From: COMBO-56-21 sp963705355
GTDB taxonomy: Archaea; Thermoplasmatota; Thermoplasmata; UBA10834
NCBI GenBank assembly: GCA_963705355.1
Contig: OY970070.1
Span: 868,001 to 932,000 of the forward strand
Direction of reading: 5' to 3'
DNA length: 64,000 nt
A model generated the notes under the pieces. The model saw only the letters and a list, made by a program, of their open reading frames with translations. It was not told the origin of the DNA and made no database searches. A program made the translations under genes and the position numbers. Below are positions 50,982 to 58,817 of the stretch, piece by piece (within the stretch, counting starts at the first letter, position 1; every line of letters starts with the position of its first letter).

Positions 50982-51986
50982 ATGAGGGTGTGCTCGGTCT
51001 GTGGGAAGGAGAATCCGCCGGAAGGCAAGTATTGCAGCTTCTGCGGAAGAGTTTTGTACGTAGGCGGTCCCGGGGCTGTGCGTAGCCCGGATGAGGCCGT
51101 AGAAAAATCGAGAAAGGACATACTCAATTCGATAGGATGGCGTCGGAACACCGACCGACACATAACGCCCCTGTGGTGCATTCTGTCCCTCCTGATAGTT
51201 GTCCCAACCACGGGTTTGTTCGTGATCTCACTTCTTGCTGTTTTCCTCCACTTCAACTATGGCGAGGGAGACCTCTGGAACCTATTCTACGGCGTTGGCC
51301 GGAACTTCTTCAGCGCGTTGTTCGGAGTTCTGCTGGGCGTCCTTGTGTACAAGCTTCTCAGCAGGCTGAACGCGCACATCGATAGAGAGGGAGGGCTGCG
51401 GTCAGCCGTGATGAGCTACCTGATGTCGTCATCTAGAGCAGGGACCGCAGACCCTGAGATGATGAAGAACCTCATGTCCGCGAGCGCCTTCGACGGGCAG
51501 GCCCTCACATACGAGAAGAAGCTGCGGCCAAGGACTTGGGCCTGGCGAATCGCGGCGGTGTTCGTCCTGGGGTCGATATTGAGCGCAGCTGAATGGGCGA
51601 TCATGTACTACCGAGATGATGTTTTCGAATCGTTCGGGCTGCTTGTGGTCCTCACGTACGGGATGTACATTATCCTCCTTATCGGACTTATCATGCTGCT
51701 GTCTCTTGCGAGCACGCTCATGAAGACGATGTACACTCACGAGGAGCGATGGATCGGGTTCGTGAACTCTTCTGGCGTTACGCTCAGGAAGCTCGGGAAG
51801 GAGTTCGATCCTTCCGTCGATGCAAGGTCTCACAAGGAACGGCCCTTTGTGTTGTACGCAGTGCTCACGGTCATTACTTTTGGAGTGTTTGGCATCTATT
51901 GGCTCTACACATTGATAGATGACCCGAACAAGCACTTCGAGCGACAGCATGTAATCGAAGATGCACTTGCCAATGCGGTCGGGTGA
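50982..51986 (+). CDS. Zinc-ribbon membrane protein (DUF4234-like)
   Basis: A 334-residue protein. An N-terminal zinc ribbon (CSVCGKENPPEGKYCSFCG, residues 4-22) is followed by a charged linker and five or six membrane segments. The last part, ITFGVFGIYWLYTLIDDPNKHFERQ near 300-325, resembles DUF4234-type membrane proteins. No enzymatic motif. Divergent from glmM with about 125 nt between them. The open frame extends upstream to 50922, but the ribbon begins right at ATG 50982. Confidence 0.75.
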   Translation: MRVCSVCGKENPPEGKYCSFCGRVLYVGGPGAVRSPDEAVEKSRKDILNSIGWRRNTDRHITPLWCILSLLIVVPTTGLFVISLLAVFLHFNYGEGDLWNLFYGVGRNFFSALFGVLLGVLVYKLLSRLNAHIDREGGLRSAVMSYLMSSSRAGTADPEMMKNLMSASAFDGQALTYEKKLRPRTWAWRIAAVFVLGSILSAAEWAIMYYRDDVFESFGLLVVLTYGMYIILLIGLIMLLSLASTLMKTMYTHEERWIGFVNSSGVTLRKLGKEFDPSVDARSHKERPFVLYAVLTVITFGVFGIYWLYTLIDDPNKHFERQHVIEDALANAVG

Positions 51987-52240
51987 GCAGAACAGCCTAT
52001 CAATCGGTATCCCGAGCACTCCGATCACAATTCGTGACCGCATTAAGTCTCTTGACAGGACTCCGCTCAAGATGCTCTTCGTTTGCCTTCGTTGCAATGC
52101 GCAAGGTCGCCTCCGTACGGATGCCGATCCGATGCATCCGACATTGGATAATCGCTGGTGGTATTAACTAGAAAGTCGATTCAGGAGTAACCTGATGTTT
52201 CGGAAAGAGACATCGGACAGTTGAGGGGGGAAGCACAGAG
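51987..52240. other. Intergenic region
   Basis: 254 bases with no supported gene. The right end holds a TATA-like GGTATTAACT near 52158 and a GAGGGGGG Shine-Dalgarno-like run just before the peptidase ATG. Confidence 0.4.
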
Positions 52241-54400
52241 ATGAGATTGAGGTATTTTCAAGTGGGAGCGGCCATGGCGATTGTCGTCTTCATGGTCGTC
52301 GCTTGCCTTCCGTTGGCAAGCAGTTGCCCGAGAAGCTCGTACACGCGGCTCACGCCCGAGGAACTCGCCTTCGCGAAATCTGTGGGCACGGGCGAATACG
52401 CCTACGGGATTGACTGGACTTATTCGTACAGCTACGGCGAGTTCGAATTCCCGACCGGAAGCGGCCTCACGGCCTGGAGGCCTGTGGGCAGCACGGCTGC
52501 GGGCGAGTACTCGGACTACCTTGTGAAAGAAATGAAGAGTATTGGTCTGAAGGACGTCAAGAAGGAGGCTTTTCCAGCGCAAGGATACGACTATGGCGGG
52601 GCCTCAGTTCAGATCGTATCGCCGTTCCAAGGCGACGTGTGGCTAGCTGCAAGCCACGGAGGACTGCCAGGAACACCGCCCACCGGCATCACCGCCGACC
52701 TGGTCTACGTTGGGCTCGGGACCAAGTACGACTACATGGGCAAGGATGTCACGGGCAAGCTGGTCCTCATAGATGTGAGCGAGTCAGAGATGTTCTGGCT
52801 GCAGTATCCACTCATGGAGGCGGAGATGCACGGTGCGGTCGGGGCTGTCGTCACGTGGGTCGAGTACCAGCTGCTGCCGAACTCCGTTGTCACACACGAC
52901 TCGGAGAGCAGAACTACGATTCCGGCACTAGACATATCCAAGGAGAACGCCGCAATCTTGAAGGACATGATAGCAAACGGAATAACGCCAAAGGTCAAGA
53001 TCTGGGCCGACGTCAAGATGGACTTCCATGACACTGGGTACAATGTGGTCGGGTACCTCCCAAGTGCCAACTACGGGACGCCTGCGGACAGGTTCGTGAT
53101 TGCCGCGGACCACTACGACAAGTGGTGGTATGGGTCTTGGGATGATGGCGCGGGAGTCGCTATCATGCTGGGAATGGCCAAGGCCCTCGTACACTCCCAC
53201 TACACGCCCGCCAGGACCGTAATCTTCGTTGCCACGAGTGCCGAGGAATACGGATGGGCGGACACGGAGTTCGACTGGGCTCTCGGAGCATGGTGGGAGA
53301 TCTTCTCGATACATCCCGAATGGGCCGGAAAGACGCTGGGATGGTTCGGATTCGATGGCGTCGGGGGCACAATAGGAGCAACGAGCGTGAGTGCTTCCGG
53401 CACACCTGAGACCTTCGAGTGGCGGAAATCGCTCCTGCCGAAGTTCAACGACTTCTTCGCGAAGACGACCCCATGGTCGAAGTACTACTATCCGTCGTCA
53501 GTGGACACGGTGAGCTTCGGGTCGACATGGGGTGATGTGTTCAGCTTCTGCGCCGCTGGCATACCCACGATGGAAATCGGAAGCTCGAGGTCGGACTACG
53601 CGGGATACGACTACCACACGCAGGTGGACACGATGGACGGGATCTCCGCCGAGAGCCTCGCGATGAGCATGATATCGAACGGCATAGCCATAATCGAGCT
53701 CGACAAGGCGAAGTTCGTGCCTTACAGCTTCCAGGACAGAGCCAAGGATCTGAAGAGCGTCTTGGACACAGATATGATCACGGCAGCAGGGATCGACGTC
53801 AAGCCGATCCTAAAGGCGCTCAAGAAGTTCGGCAGGGCGGGTGACGATGTCTGGTCGCTGATAGTAAAATCCAAGGACACGAGGAAGGCGACCAAGGCAA
53901 ACGACCTGCTCCTCCAGACAGCTGACCTGGTGCTCTCGGACCTCACGACCGTGGGCGGGTACACGATGTCGATGTATCCTCATCAGCACTACTTGGATGA
54001 CTCGTCCTATTTCAGTGCGGGTATCGAGGCGCTGAAGCTCGGGGACATCGATGGAGCGCTGGAGTGGCTGTCCTATGTCTACGGGATGTACACTGGGAGG
54101 CTTGTCAGTCCCGAAGTCTATCAGTATCTCGTCATAGACAGGTGGGATGACACGTCGAGGGCGGACTTGTTCTGGGCTACTGGTCGCCTGGCTCATGTGG
54201 AGGACTTCTACTCCGTGTACCAGTCCCTGGTCGACAAGCAGGCCGCTGGGATAACGGACTACACGGATGAGATCGCCCAGCTGACCGTGCACTACGAGTC
54301 TGTTGTTGGCAACCTGCAAGCATCTCTCGATTCGATGGTGAAGACCCTGAACGAGGCGACGGGACTGCTGCTGGCCGCGAAGGCAACGATGACGCGATGA
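52241..54400 (+). CDS. Secreted M28-family aminopeptidase-like protein
   Basis: A 719-residue exported peptidase. A signal sequence (residues 1-30, AIVVFMVVACLPLASS) is followed by a PA-like insert near 130-260 (GKLVLIDVSE, GAVGAVVTW). The M28 core has FVIAADHYDKWWYGSWDDGAGVAI near 285-308 (first His and bridging Asp), VATSAEEYGWADTEF near 330-344 (general-base Glu) and later EIGSSRSDYAGYDYHTQVDTMDGI, giving the last His ligand. The C-terminal 200 residues are helical. Probably degrades external peptides. No lipobox fits strictly. Confidence 0.88.
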   Translation: MRLRYFQVGAAMAIVVFMVVACLPLASSCPRSSYTRLTPEELAFAKSVGTGEYAYGIDWTYSYSYGEFEFPTGSGLTAWRPVGSTAAGEYSDYLVKEMKSIGLKDVKKEAFPAQGYDYGGASVQIVSPFQGDVWLAASHGGLPGTPPTGITADLVYVGLGTKYDYMGKDVTGKLVLIDVSESEMFWLQYPLMEAEMHGAVGAVVTWVEYQLLPNSVVTHDSESRTTIPALDISKENAAILKDMIANGITPKVKIWADVKMDFHDTGYNVVGYLPSANYGTPADRFVIAADHYDKWWYGSWDDGAGVAIMLGMAKALVHSHYTPARTVIFVATSAEEYGWADTEFDWALGAWWEIFSIHPEWAGKTLGWFGFDGVGGTIGATSVSASGTPETFEWRKSLLPKFNDFFAKTTPWSKYYYPSSVDTVSFGSTWGDVFSFCAAGIPTMEIGSSRSDYAGYDYHTQVDTMDGISAESLAMSMISNGIAIIELDKAKFVPYSFQDRAKDLKSVLDTDMITAAGIDVKPILKALKKFGRAGDDVWSLIVKSKDTRKATKANDLLLQTADLVLSDLTTVGGYTMSMYPHQHYLDDSSYFSAGIEALKLGDIDGALEWLSYVYGMYTGRLVSPEVYQYLVIDRWDDTSRADLFWATGRLAHVEDFYSVYQSLVDKQAAGITDYTDEIAQLTVHYESVVGNLQASLDSMVKTLNEATGLLLAAKATMTR

Positions 54401-54697
54401 ATGGGGCATGAAGATCCGCGCCAACAAAACCCTTTCCCTTCGTATTTTTCTCAGGCCACTCAGCACAATGTGACAAGAGAGCAAGTAGCAGAGAGAGGGC
54501 CAGAGTTCCTGGCTCGAGCCCCACGGGCGATGCGAAAACTGCCTGGACAGTTCAGTTTCTAGAGCCAGCATCCCTGGCCTTGTCGGCATCCGACGACTCT
54601 CAACGTGCAGCCAGATATGCAGGAAAATCGAGCCAGCATACGCAAATCATTATATACCGAACACTGTAATTACACATCTGGACTGTGCCTGGATGGC
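54401..54697. other. Intergenic region with promoter
   Basis: 297 bases with no supported gene on either strand. CATTATATACCG at 54648-54659 is the clearest TATA-like box in the window, about 45 nt before ATG 54698. Confidence 0.45.
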
Positions 54698-54946
54698 ATG
54701 GCCAGAAGCGATCGGAGGGATGAAAACTTGGTTATGGAACCGATAAGTGTCGAGAAGGCGATGGAGATCGCAAAGAAGAAGGGCATAAAGCCAGGCCGCG
54801 TAAAGGGCACGAACGGAATCCAGTTCACGAAGGGCAGGAACTCCCGCCTGGAGATCATTGACTGGGACGAGTTCAAGACCACTCTCGGCAAGAGGAGACT
54901 CGCAGTCTACGAGAGCGGCGGCTGGATGAAGATAATGAAGAAGTAG
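54698..54946 (+). CDS. Small basic hypothetical protein
   Basis: An 82-residue, Lys/Arg-rich protein. Residues 13-82 form a compact unit: VEKAMEIAKKKGIKPGRVKGTNGIQFTKG, then LEIIDWDEFKTTLGKRRLAVYESGGWMKIMKK. The end resembles small DNA- or RNA-binding proteins with C-terminal Trp/Lys. The ATG could be 54698 or 54734. Its strong TATA box suggests good expression. Function unknown. Confidence 0.65.
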   Translation: MARSDRRDENLVMEPISVEKAMEIAKKKGIKPGRVKGTNGIQFTKGRNSRLEIIDWDEFKTTLGKRRLAVYESGGWMKIMKK

Positions 54947-55076
54947 GGCAACCTACTTTTTCTCAAATCCTTGAAACCCCTTCCTTGCATATCCACAAAC
55001 CAGTTCGAGTTTTTCATTTTCCTGTTCCAGAGCTGACCTGCAAGTCTCGTCTTTCTAGCTCAAGATCGAAGTCCTA

Positions 55077-55757
55077 CTACTGAGCTTCTTGCTGGCTTGA
55101 GTCTTTTCCGAAGCCGCACTTGCTGCAGAACATCGCACCCGCGACCCAGACCGCACCGCAACCGGGACACACCCGCTTGATGTATCCGCAGTTCGGACAG
55201 ACCGCGATGTCCTCGTCCAACTCCTTTGTGCAGTTGGGGCACCTCGTCAGCGGTTTCGACGCGGGCGGCGTGGGCGAGGGCAGACTGGCCACCCCTGTTC
55301 CGCCGCAGGCACTGCAGACATCCAAGCCGTTCGGGTTCGGGGATAAGCCGACGCCTCTGCATGCCGCGCACTTGCCGGTGCCGAAACAGCGAGGGCATTG
55401 TCCGGTGCCCCCGCATCCTGGACAACCGCCGAGCATGTACCTCCCGCTCCCTTTGCAGGCAGAGCAGGTCCCGTCAATGCACTGCGACGAGAACCCTAGC
55501 ATGAGAAGCTCGTTTCCTCGATATCCGGGCGAGCGCGTGGACCAGGTGCAATGCCCGGTCCCGCTGCACGCCCTGCATGTATCGATCCGCCCAAAACCTT
55601 CGCAGATCTTGCACTGGACCTTCGGAGCGGCTTCCGGCCTGCCGACAAGGATCTCCGTGCCGCAGTACATGCAGTATGCCTTCTGCGCGTTCTCCGGCAG
55701 GTCGAGGTTGGCCCCGCAGCTGGGACATATAGCCGGGATGAACTTGATGTCGGCTAT
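55077..55757 (-). CDS. Cys-rich zinc protein with DnaJ-type CxxCxGxG repeats and ribbons
   Basis: About 226 residues. An N-terminal ribbon ICPSCG ... YCMYCG is followed by repeated C-x2-C-x-G-x-G units (CEGFG, CRACSGTG, CSACKGSG, CPGCGGTG, CPRCFGTG, CSACGGTG) like the zinc domain of DnaJ but with more repeats and no J domain. Three further zinc ribbons close it (CPNCTKEL ... CPNCGYI; CPGCGAVW ... CSKCGFG). The first ribbon lies upstream of the first ATG (55670). Only ATA (55757) or ATC (55760), after GGGTGGT, can start it before a TAG at 55767. Function unknown, perhaps chaperone or RNA related. Confidence 0.78.
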   Translation of the reverse strand: MADIKFIPAICPSCGANLDLPENAQKAYCMYCGTEILVGRPEAAPKVQCKICEGFGRIDTCRACSGTGHCTWSTRSPGYRGNELLMLGFSSQCIDGTCSACKGSGRYMLGGCPGCGGTGQCPRCFGTGKCAACRGVGLSPNPNGLDVCSACGGTGVASLPSPTPPASKPLTRCPNCTKELDEDIAVCPNCGYIKRVCPGCGAVWVAGAMFCSKCGFGKDSSQQEAQ

Positions 55758-55921
55758 GATACCACCCTACTGAGAGGGCATTGGGGCAGGCACCTATATC
55801 GTTTTGTCAAGATGTCCTCTGTGAACCGATAGATGCTTCTCAAGCGTCTTCAGCATGAATCAAAAGTGGGAAATGCCGAGACATCCTTGGGGATGAAGAA
55901 GGGCAACGGGGAGTCGAGGAG

Positions 55922-57121
55922 ATGAGGATACTGGTTCTAGGCTCTGGAATGATGGGCGCCGCCATCGCCCAGGACATGGCTGATAACGATGAGGTCTCGG
56001 AGGTGGTGTTGGCTGATCTAGACAAGAGGAGGGCGGACGGTGTCGTCACTCGCCTCAGGAGCGGCAAGGTCTCGTCGAGGAGATCGGACGTCAAGGACGT
56101 CCAAGCCACCAAGAAACTGATGAAGGGATTCGATGTGGCTGTGTGCGCTCTCCCGGAGGGCTTGAACACATACGCGAGCAAGGCGGCGATCGGCGCCAAG
56201 CTCCACGTCGTGGACCTCGCCTACGGGGACCGGCAGCTGGAGTTCGACGGTCCGGCTAAGAAGGCGGGGATAGCGATAGTTCTGGATTGCGGCGTGGCGC
56301 CAGGCATGACGAACATCCTCGCTTCCCACGGCGCGGGTCTGATGGACGAAGTGGACGACATCCGCATCGTCTGCGGCGGGCTGCCCCAGAAACCGCTGCC
56401 TCCTCTCGGATACAGGATCACGTGGTCGACTTGGGGTCTGATCAACATGTATTGCGGGAAGGCAAAAGTCGTCAGGAACGGGAAGATCGTCGAGGTGGAC
56501 GCGATGTCCGGCCTCGAGCGGATCGAGTTCCCGGGGATGGGGAAGCTGGAGGCGTTCACCACCGACGGGCTCTCGACCCTGCTGCTCACGATGAAGGGAA
56601 AGGTCAAGAACATGGTCGAGAAGACCGCGCGGTACCCCGGTCACGCCGAGAAGATCATGGCGATGAGGGATCTGGGCTTGTTCGATACGAATCCGGTTGA
56701 TGTGGGCGGTGTCAAGGTCGTTCCGAGGAACATGGCGGTTTCCGTATTGGACAAAACCCTCAGGCGGGGCGACGAGAAGGATGTCACCGTGCTCAGAGTG
56801 GATGTTGCGGGCAGGAAGGACGGGAAGGACGTGGGGCGGTCGTTCGTGATGGTAGACCGCTTCGATGAGGAGCGAGGGGTGACTTCGATGGCGCGCACGA
56901 CAGGCTATACGGCGGCAATTGTCGCGAGAATGGTCGCGCGCGGGGAGATTGCGGAGAGAGGCGTTGTGCCGCCGGAGACGGCGGTTGTGAAGGTGTTCAA
57001 GAGGTTCTTGTCTGAGTTGGAGGACAGAGGGGTCAGGATACAGGAGACCTCGAGGATCAAGGACCAGCCTCAAGACCGTTGTCTGACTCTTGCGGCAGAG
57101 TTATTTATATCGCGACCATAA
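55922..57121 (+). CDS. Saccharopine dehydrogenase-like NAD(P)-dependent oxidoreductase
   Basis: A 399-residue protein. N-terminal Rossmann fold VLGSGMMGAAIAQDM, then LADLDKRR, the VAVCALPEGLN strand near 80, VVDLAYGD, DCGVAPGMTNILASHGAG near 120-138, and GGLPQKPLPPLGYRITWSTWGLINMY near 152-178. This is the saccharopine reductase/lysine-6-dehydrogenase branch. Archaeal members may reduce or oxidise lysine-derived imines or carboxynorspermidine-like compounds; substrate unknown. Its last codons overlap the TATA box of the tRNA-Leu gene. Confidence 0.85.
   Translation: MRILVLGSGMMGAAIAQDMADNDEVSEVVLADLDKRRADGVVTRLRSGKVSSRRSDVKDVQATKKLMKGFDVAVCALPEGLNTYASKAAIGAKLHVVDLAYGDRQLEFDGPAKKAGIAIVLDCGVAPGMTNILASHGAGLMDEVDDIRIVCGGLPQKPLPPLGYRITWSTWGLINMYCGKAKVVRNGKIVEVDAMSGLERIEFPGMGKLEAFTTDGLSTLLLTMKGKVKNMVEKTARYPGHAEKIMAMRDLGLFDTNPVDVGGVKVVPRNMAVSVLDKTLRRGDEKDVTVLRVDVAGRKDGKDVGRSFVMVDRFDEERGVTSMARTTGYTAAIVARMVARGEIAERGVVPPETAVVKVFKRFLSELEDRGVRIQETSRIKDQPQDRCLTLAAELFISRP
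57101..57110 (+). promoter_or_regulatory. TATA box of tRNA-Leu inside the preceding gene
   Basis: TTATTTATAT lies about 33 nt before the tRNA 5' end and at the same time codes for the last residues of the saccharopine-dehydrogenase-like protein (stop at 57119). Confidence 0.6.
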
Positions 57122-57138
57122 TCCTCGCTTGCCTGAAT

Positions 57139-57223
57139 GCAGGGATAGCCAAGCCTGGTCAACGGCGCTAGATTCAGGGTCTAGTCGCGCAGGCGTCCGC
57201 CGGTTCAAATCCGGCTCCCTGCA
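57139..57223 (+). tRNA. tRNA-Leu(CAG)
   Basis: Acceptor arms GCAGGGA and TCCCTGC pair, the anticodon stem CTAGA/TCTAG encloses loop TTCAGGG (anticodon CAG), a long variable arm marks a class II tRNA, and the T arm is CCGG-TTCAAAT-CCGG. The discriminator is A. No intron and no encoded CCA. The sequence beyond it is more AT-rich, as if an element had inserted here. Confidence 0.93.
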
Positions 57224-57564
57224 CGGATTGATTTTGGGCCAGATCGACAGGTTCACATTCAACCACAATGCATACCGGCGATGAGACCAAGGTTTGCATG
57301 CCATTAAATATGAACACAGGATGCTGGCTCATATTTGAACCAGCAACGTCTCCTTGAGCGTTCTTTCTCGAGGAACAAGTTGAGTCTAGACAGCAATCTG
57401 CCCGCGCACCATTCTTGGCTCCTCCGTTCCCAGACGAGATCAACTGCACTCATCCAGATGCTCCCTAGGGGGTAGTTTTATTAGAGTAGTAGAATACTAC
57501 ATGTAGCAGTAGGCAATTTGCTGAGCGTCCTGCTAAGGCCTTGAGACTGATACGGTTTGAAAGA
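57224..57564. other. Intergenic start of the island with promoter
   Basis: 341 bases without a supported gene. The right end has TTTTATTAGAG (57475-57485) as a TATA-like box and a 6+3+6 inverted repeat just after it. I do not see a copy of the tRNA 3' end here. Confidence 0.4.
57486..57500 (+). promoter_or_regulatory. Inverted repeat after the methyltransferase TATA box
   Basis: GTAGTA-GAA-TACTAC, directly downstream of a TATA-like TTTTATTAG and overlapping the expected transcription start, with further TGTAGCAGTAG beside it. A plausible repressor site for the methyltransferase-ATPase-PIN operon. Confidence 0.5.
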
Positions 57565-58815
57565 ATGACAGCAAATGTCAACGCATCGGCTGCATCACAC
57601 AGAGCAAGAGTTGACGATATCGACCTTGGCATGTTGGTAGGTCCCCATCATGCCCGTAGGCTGCCAGTGCACAACTGGTTTGTCTACCCGCACAGTTTCG
57701 CACCCCAGCTTGTTAGATGGGCACTCGATGAAATGCAGACCGATAGATCTGAAATCATCTACGATCCGTTTGTTGGTAGTGGAACGACGGTTGTTGAAGC
57801 TCTCTCAATTGGCTACAAAGCGATTGGAACCGATTTGCTTCCACTATCAACATTCATAACCAATACGAAAATCGAAGCGAGCCATGCCAAACCACAGCAC
57901 ATGATTACCAAGAGGGATTTGCTCGCCGCAAAGCCCATTGATATCGAATCAGAGTACCTACAGAAGTCGTTTCCACCGCTCGTATATAAGGAGATTTCCA
58001 AGATCCTGTCAGTGATTGTTGGCATACATGAATTTCACGACAGTTCAGTCGCTCTCCTATCGCTACTCAGGACTGTAGAAGAGGTCTCGTATGCCACAAA
58101 AGGCGGCGCATTCCTAAGATGGGACAGGACCAAGAGGTTCAAGAAGGGAGCAGCGGTAGATAAGTTTCTATTCTTTCTCGATATGATCAACAAAGATCGC
58201 CAGGCTTGCGACGGATCCCGGTTACCTCAGCACCTAGTGGCCTCTTGTGATGCAAGGCAGATTCCGCTAAAGAAGGAGTCGATAGGCGGCGTTTTATGCT
58301 CTCCTCCATACCTGAACAGGCATGACTATACAAGGATTTTCTTGCTGGAACTGCTAATCATGACACAGGGAGACATGGACGTCGTGAGAAGTCTTCGAAG
58401 GAATTCCATAAGGTCTCATGTCGAGGCGAAACCCCCTTCGTTTGCGAGGAAGCGAAACGTGAAACTCCCGGAAGTGGCAAAGGCAAGACTTGAGCTTTTG
58501 CGAGAGGTTGACCAGCACGCCAACAAGGAAATGGTAGAGACTGCGCAAGGCTACATGGCGGACATGTTTATGACTCTTGGAGAGCTACATAGAATAATGA
58601 AGTCTAACGGTCATGCAATGTTGGTCATAAGCAACACAAGGCTGGACGGTGTTGTCATGCCCTGTGATTCAATTGTTGCAGAGATGGCGGACTCCATTGG
58701 TTTTTCTGTTGTAGCTCTTCACACCGCTCGTTCTCGAGGAAACAGCCCCCAACAGATGAAGAAGTATGGCAGGAAACCAGTGCGCGAGACGATTGTACAC
58801 CTGGAGAAGGTCTGA
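57565..58815 (+). CDS. DNA methyltransferase (N4-cytosine/N6-adenine type)
   Basis: About 416 residues. Motif I DPFVGSGTTVVEALSIGYKAIGTDLLP is near residue 69-95, and the catalytic motif IV CSPPYLNRHDY near 235, so motif I comes before the S/D-P-P-Y motif. SPPY is usual in N4-cytosine enzymes, though N6-adenine is possible. RLPVHNWFVYPHSFAPQLV near 33-51 is the N-terminal element seen before motif I in such enzymes. No HsdS-like or restriction domain in the protein. ATG 57565 is used; TTG 57541 is also open. Followed 2 nt later by the ATPase gene. Confidence 0.83.
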   Translation: MTANVNASAASHRARVDDIDLGMLVGPHHARRLPVHNWFVYPHSFAPQLVRWALDEMQTDRSEIIYDPFVGSGTTVVEALSIGYKAIGTDLLPLSTFITNTKIEASHAKPQHMITKRDLLAAKPIDIESEYLQKSFPPLVYKEISKILSVIVGIHEFHDSSVALLSLLRTVEEVSYATKGGAFLRWDRTKRFKKGAAVDKFLFFLDMINKDRQACDGSRLPQHLVASCDARQIPLKKESIGGVLCSPPYLNRHDYTRIFLLELLIMTQGDMDVVRSLRRNSIRSHVEAKPPSFARKRNVKLPEVAKARLELLREVDQHANKEMVETAQGYMADMFMTLGELHRIMKSNGHAMLVISNTRLDGVVMPCDSIVAEMADSIGFSVVALHTARSRGNSPQQMKKYGRKPVRETIVHLEKV

Positions 58816-58817
58816 CT

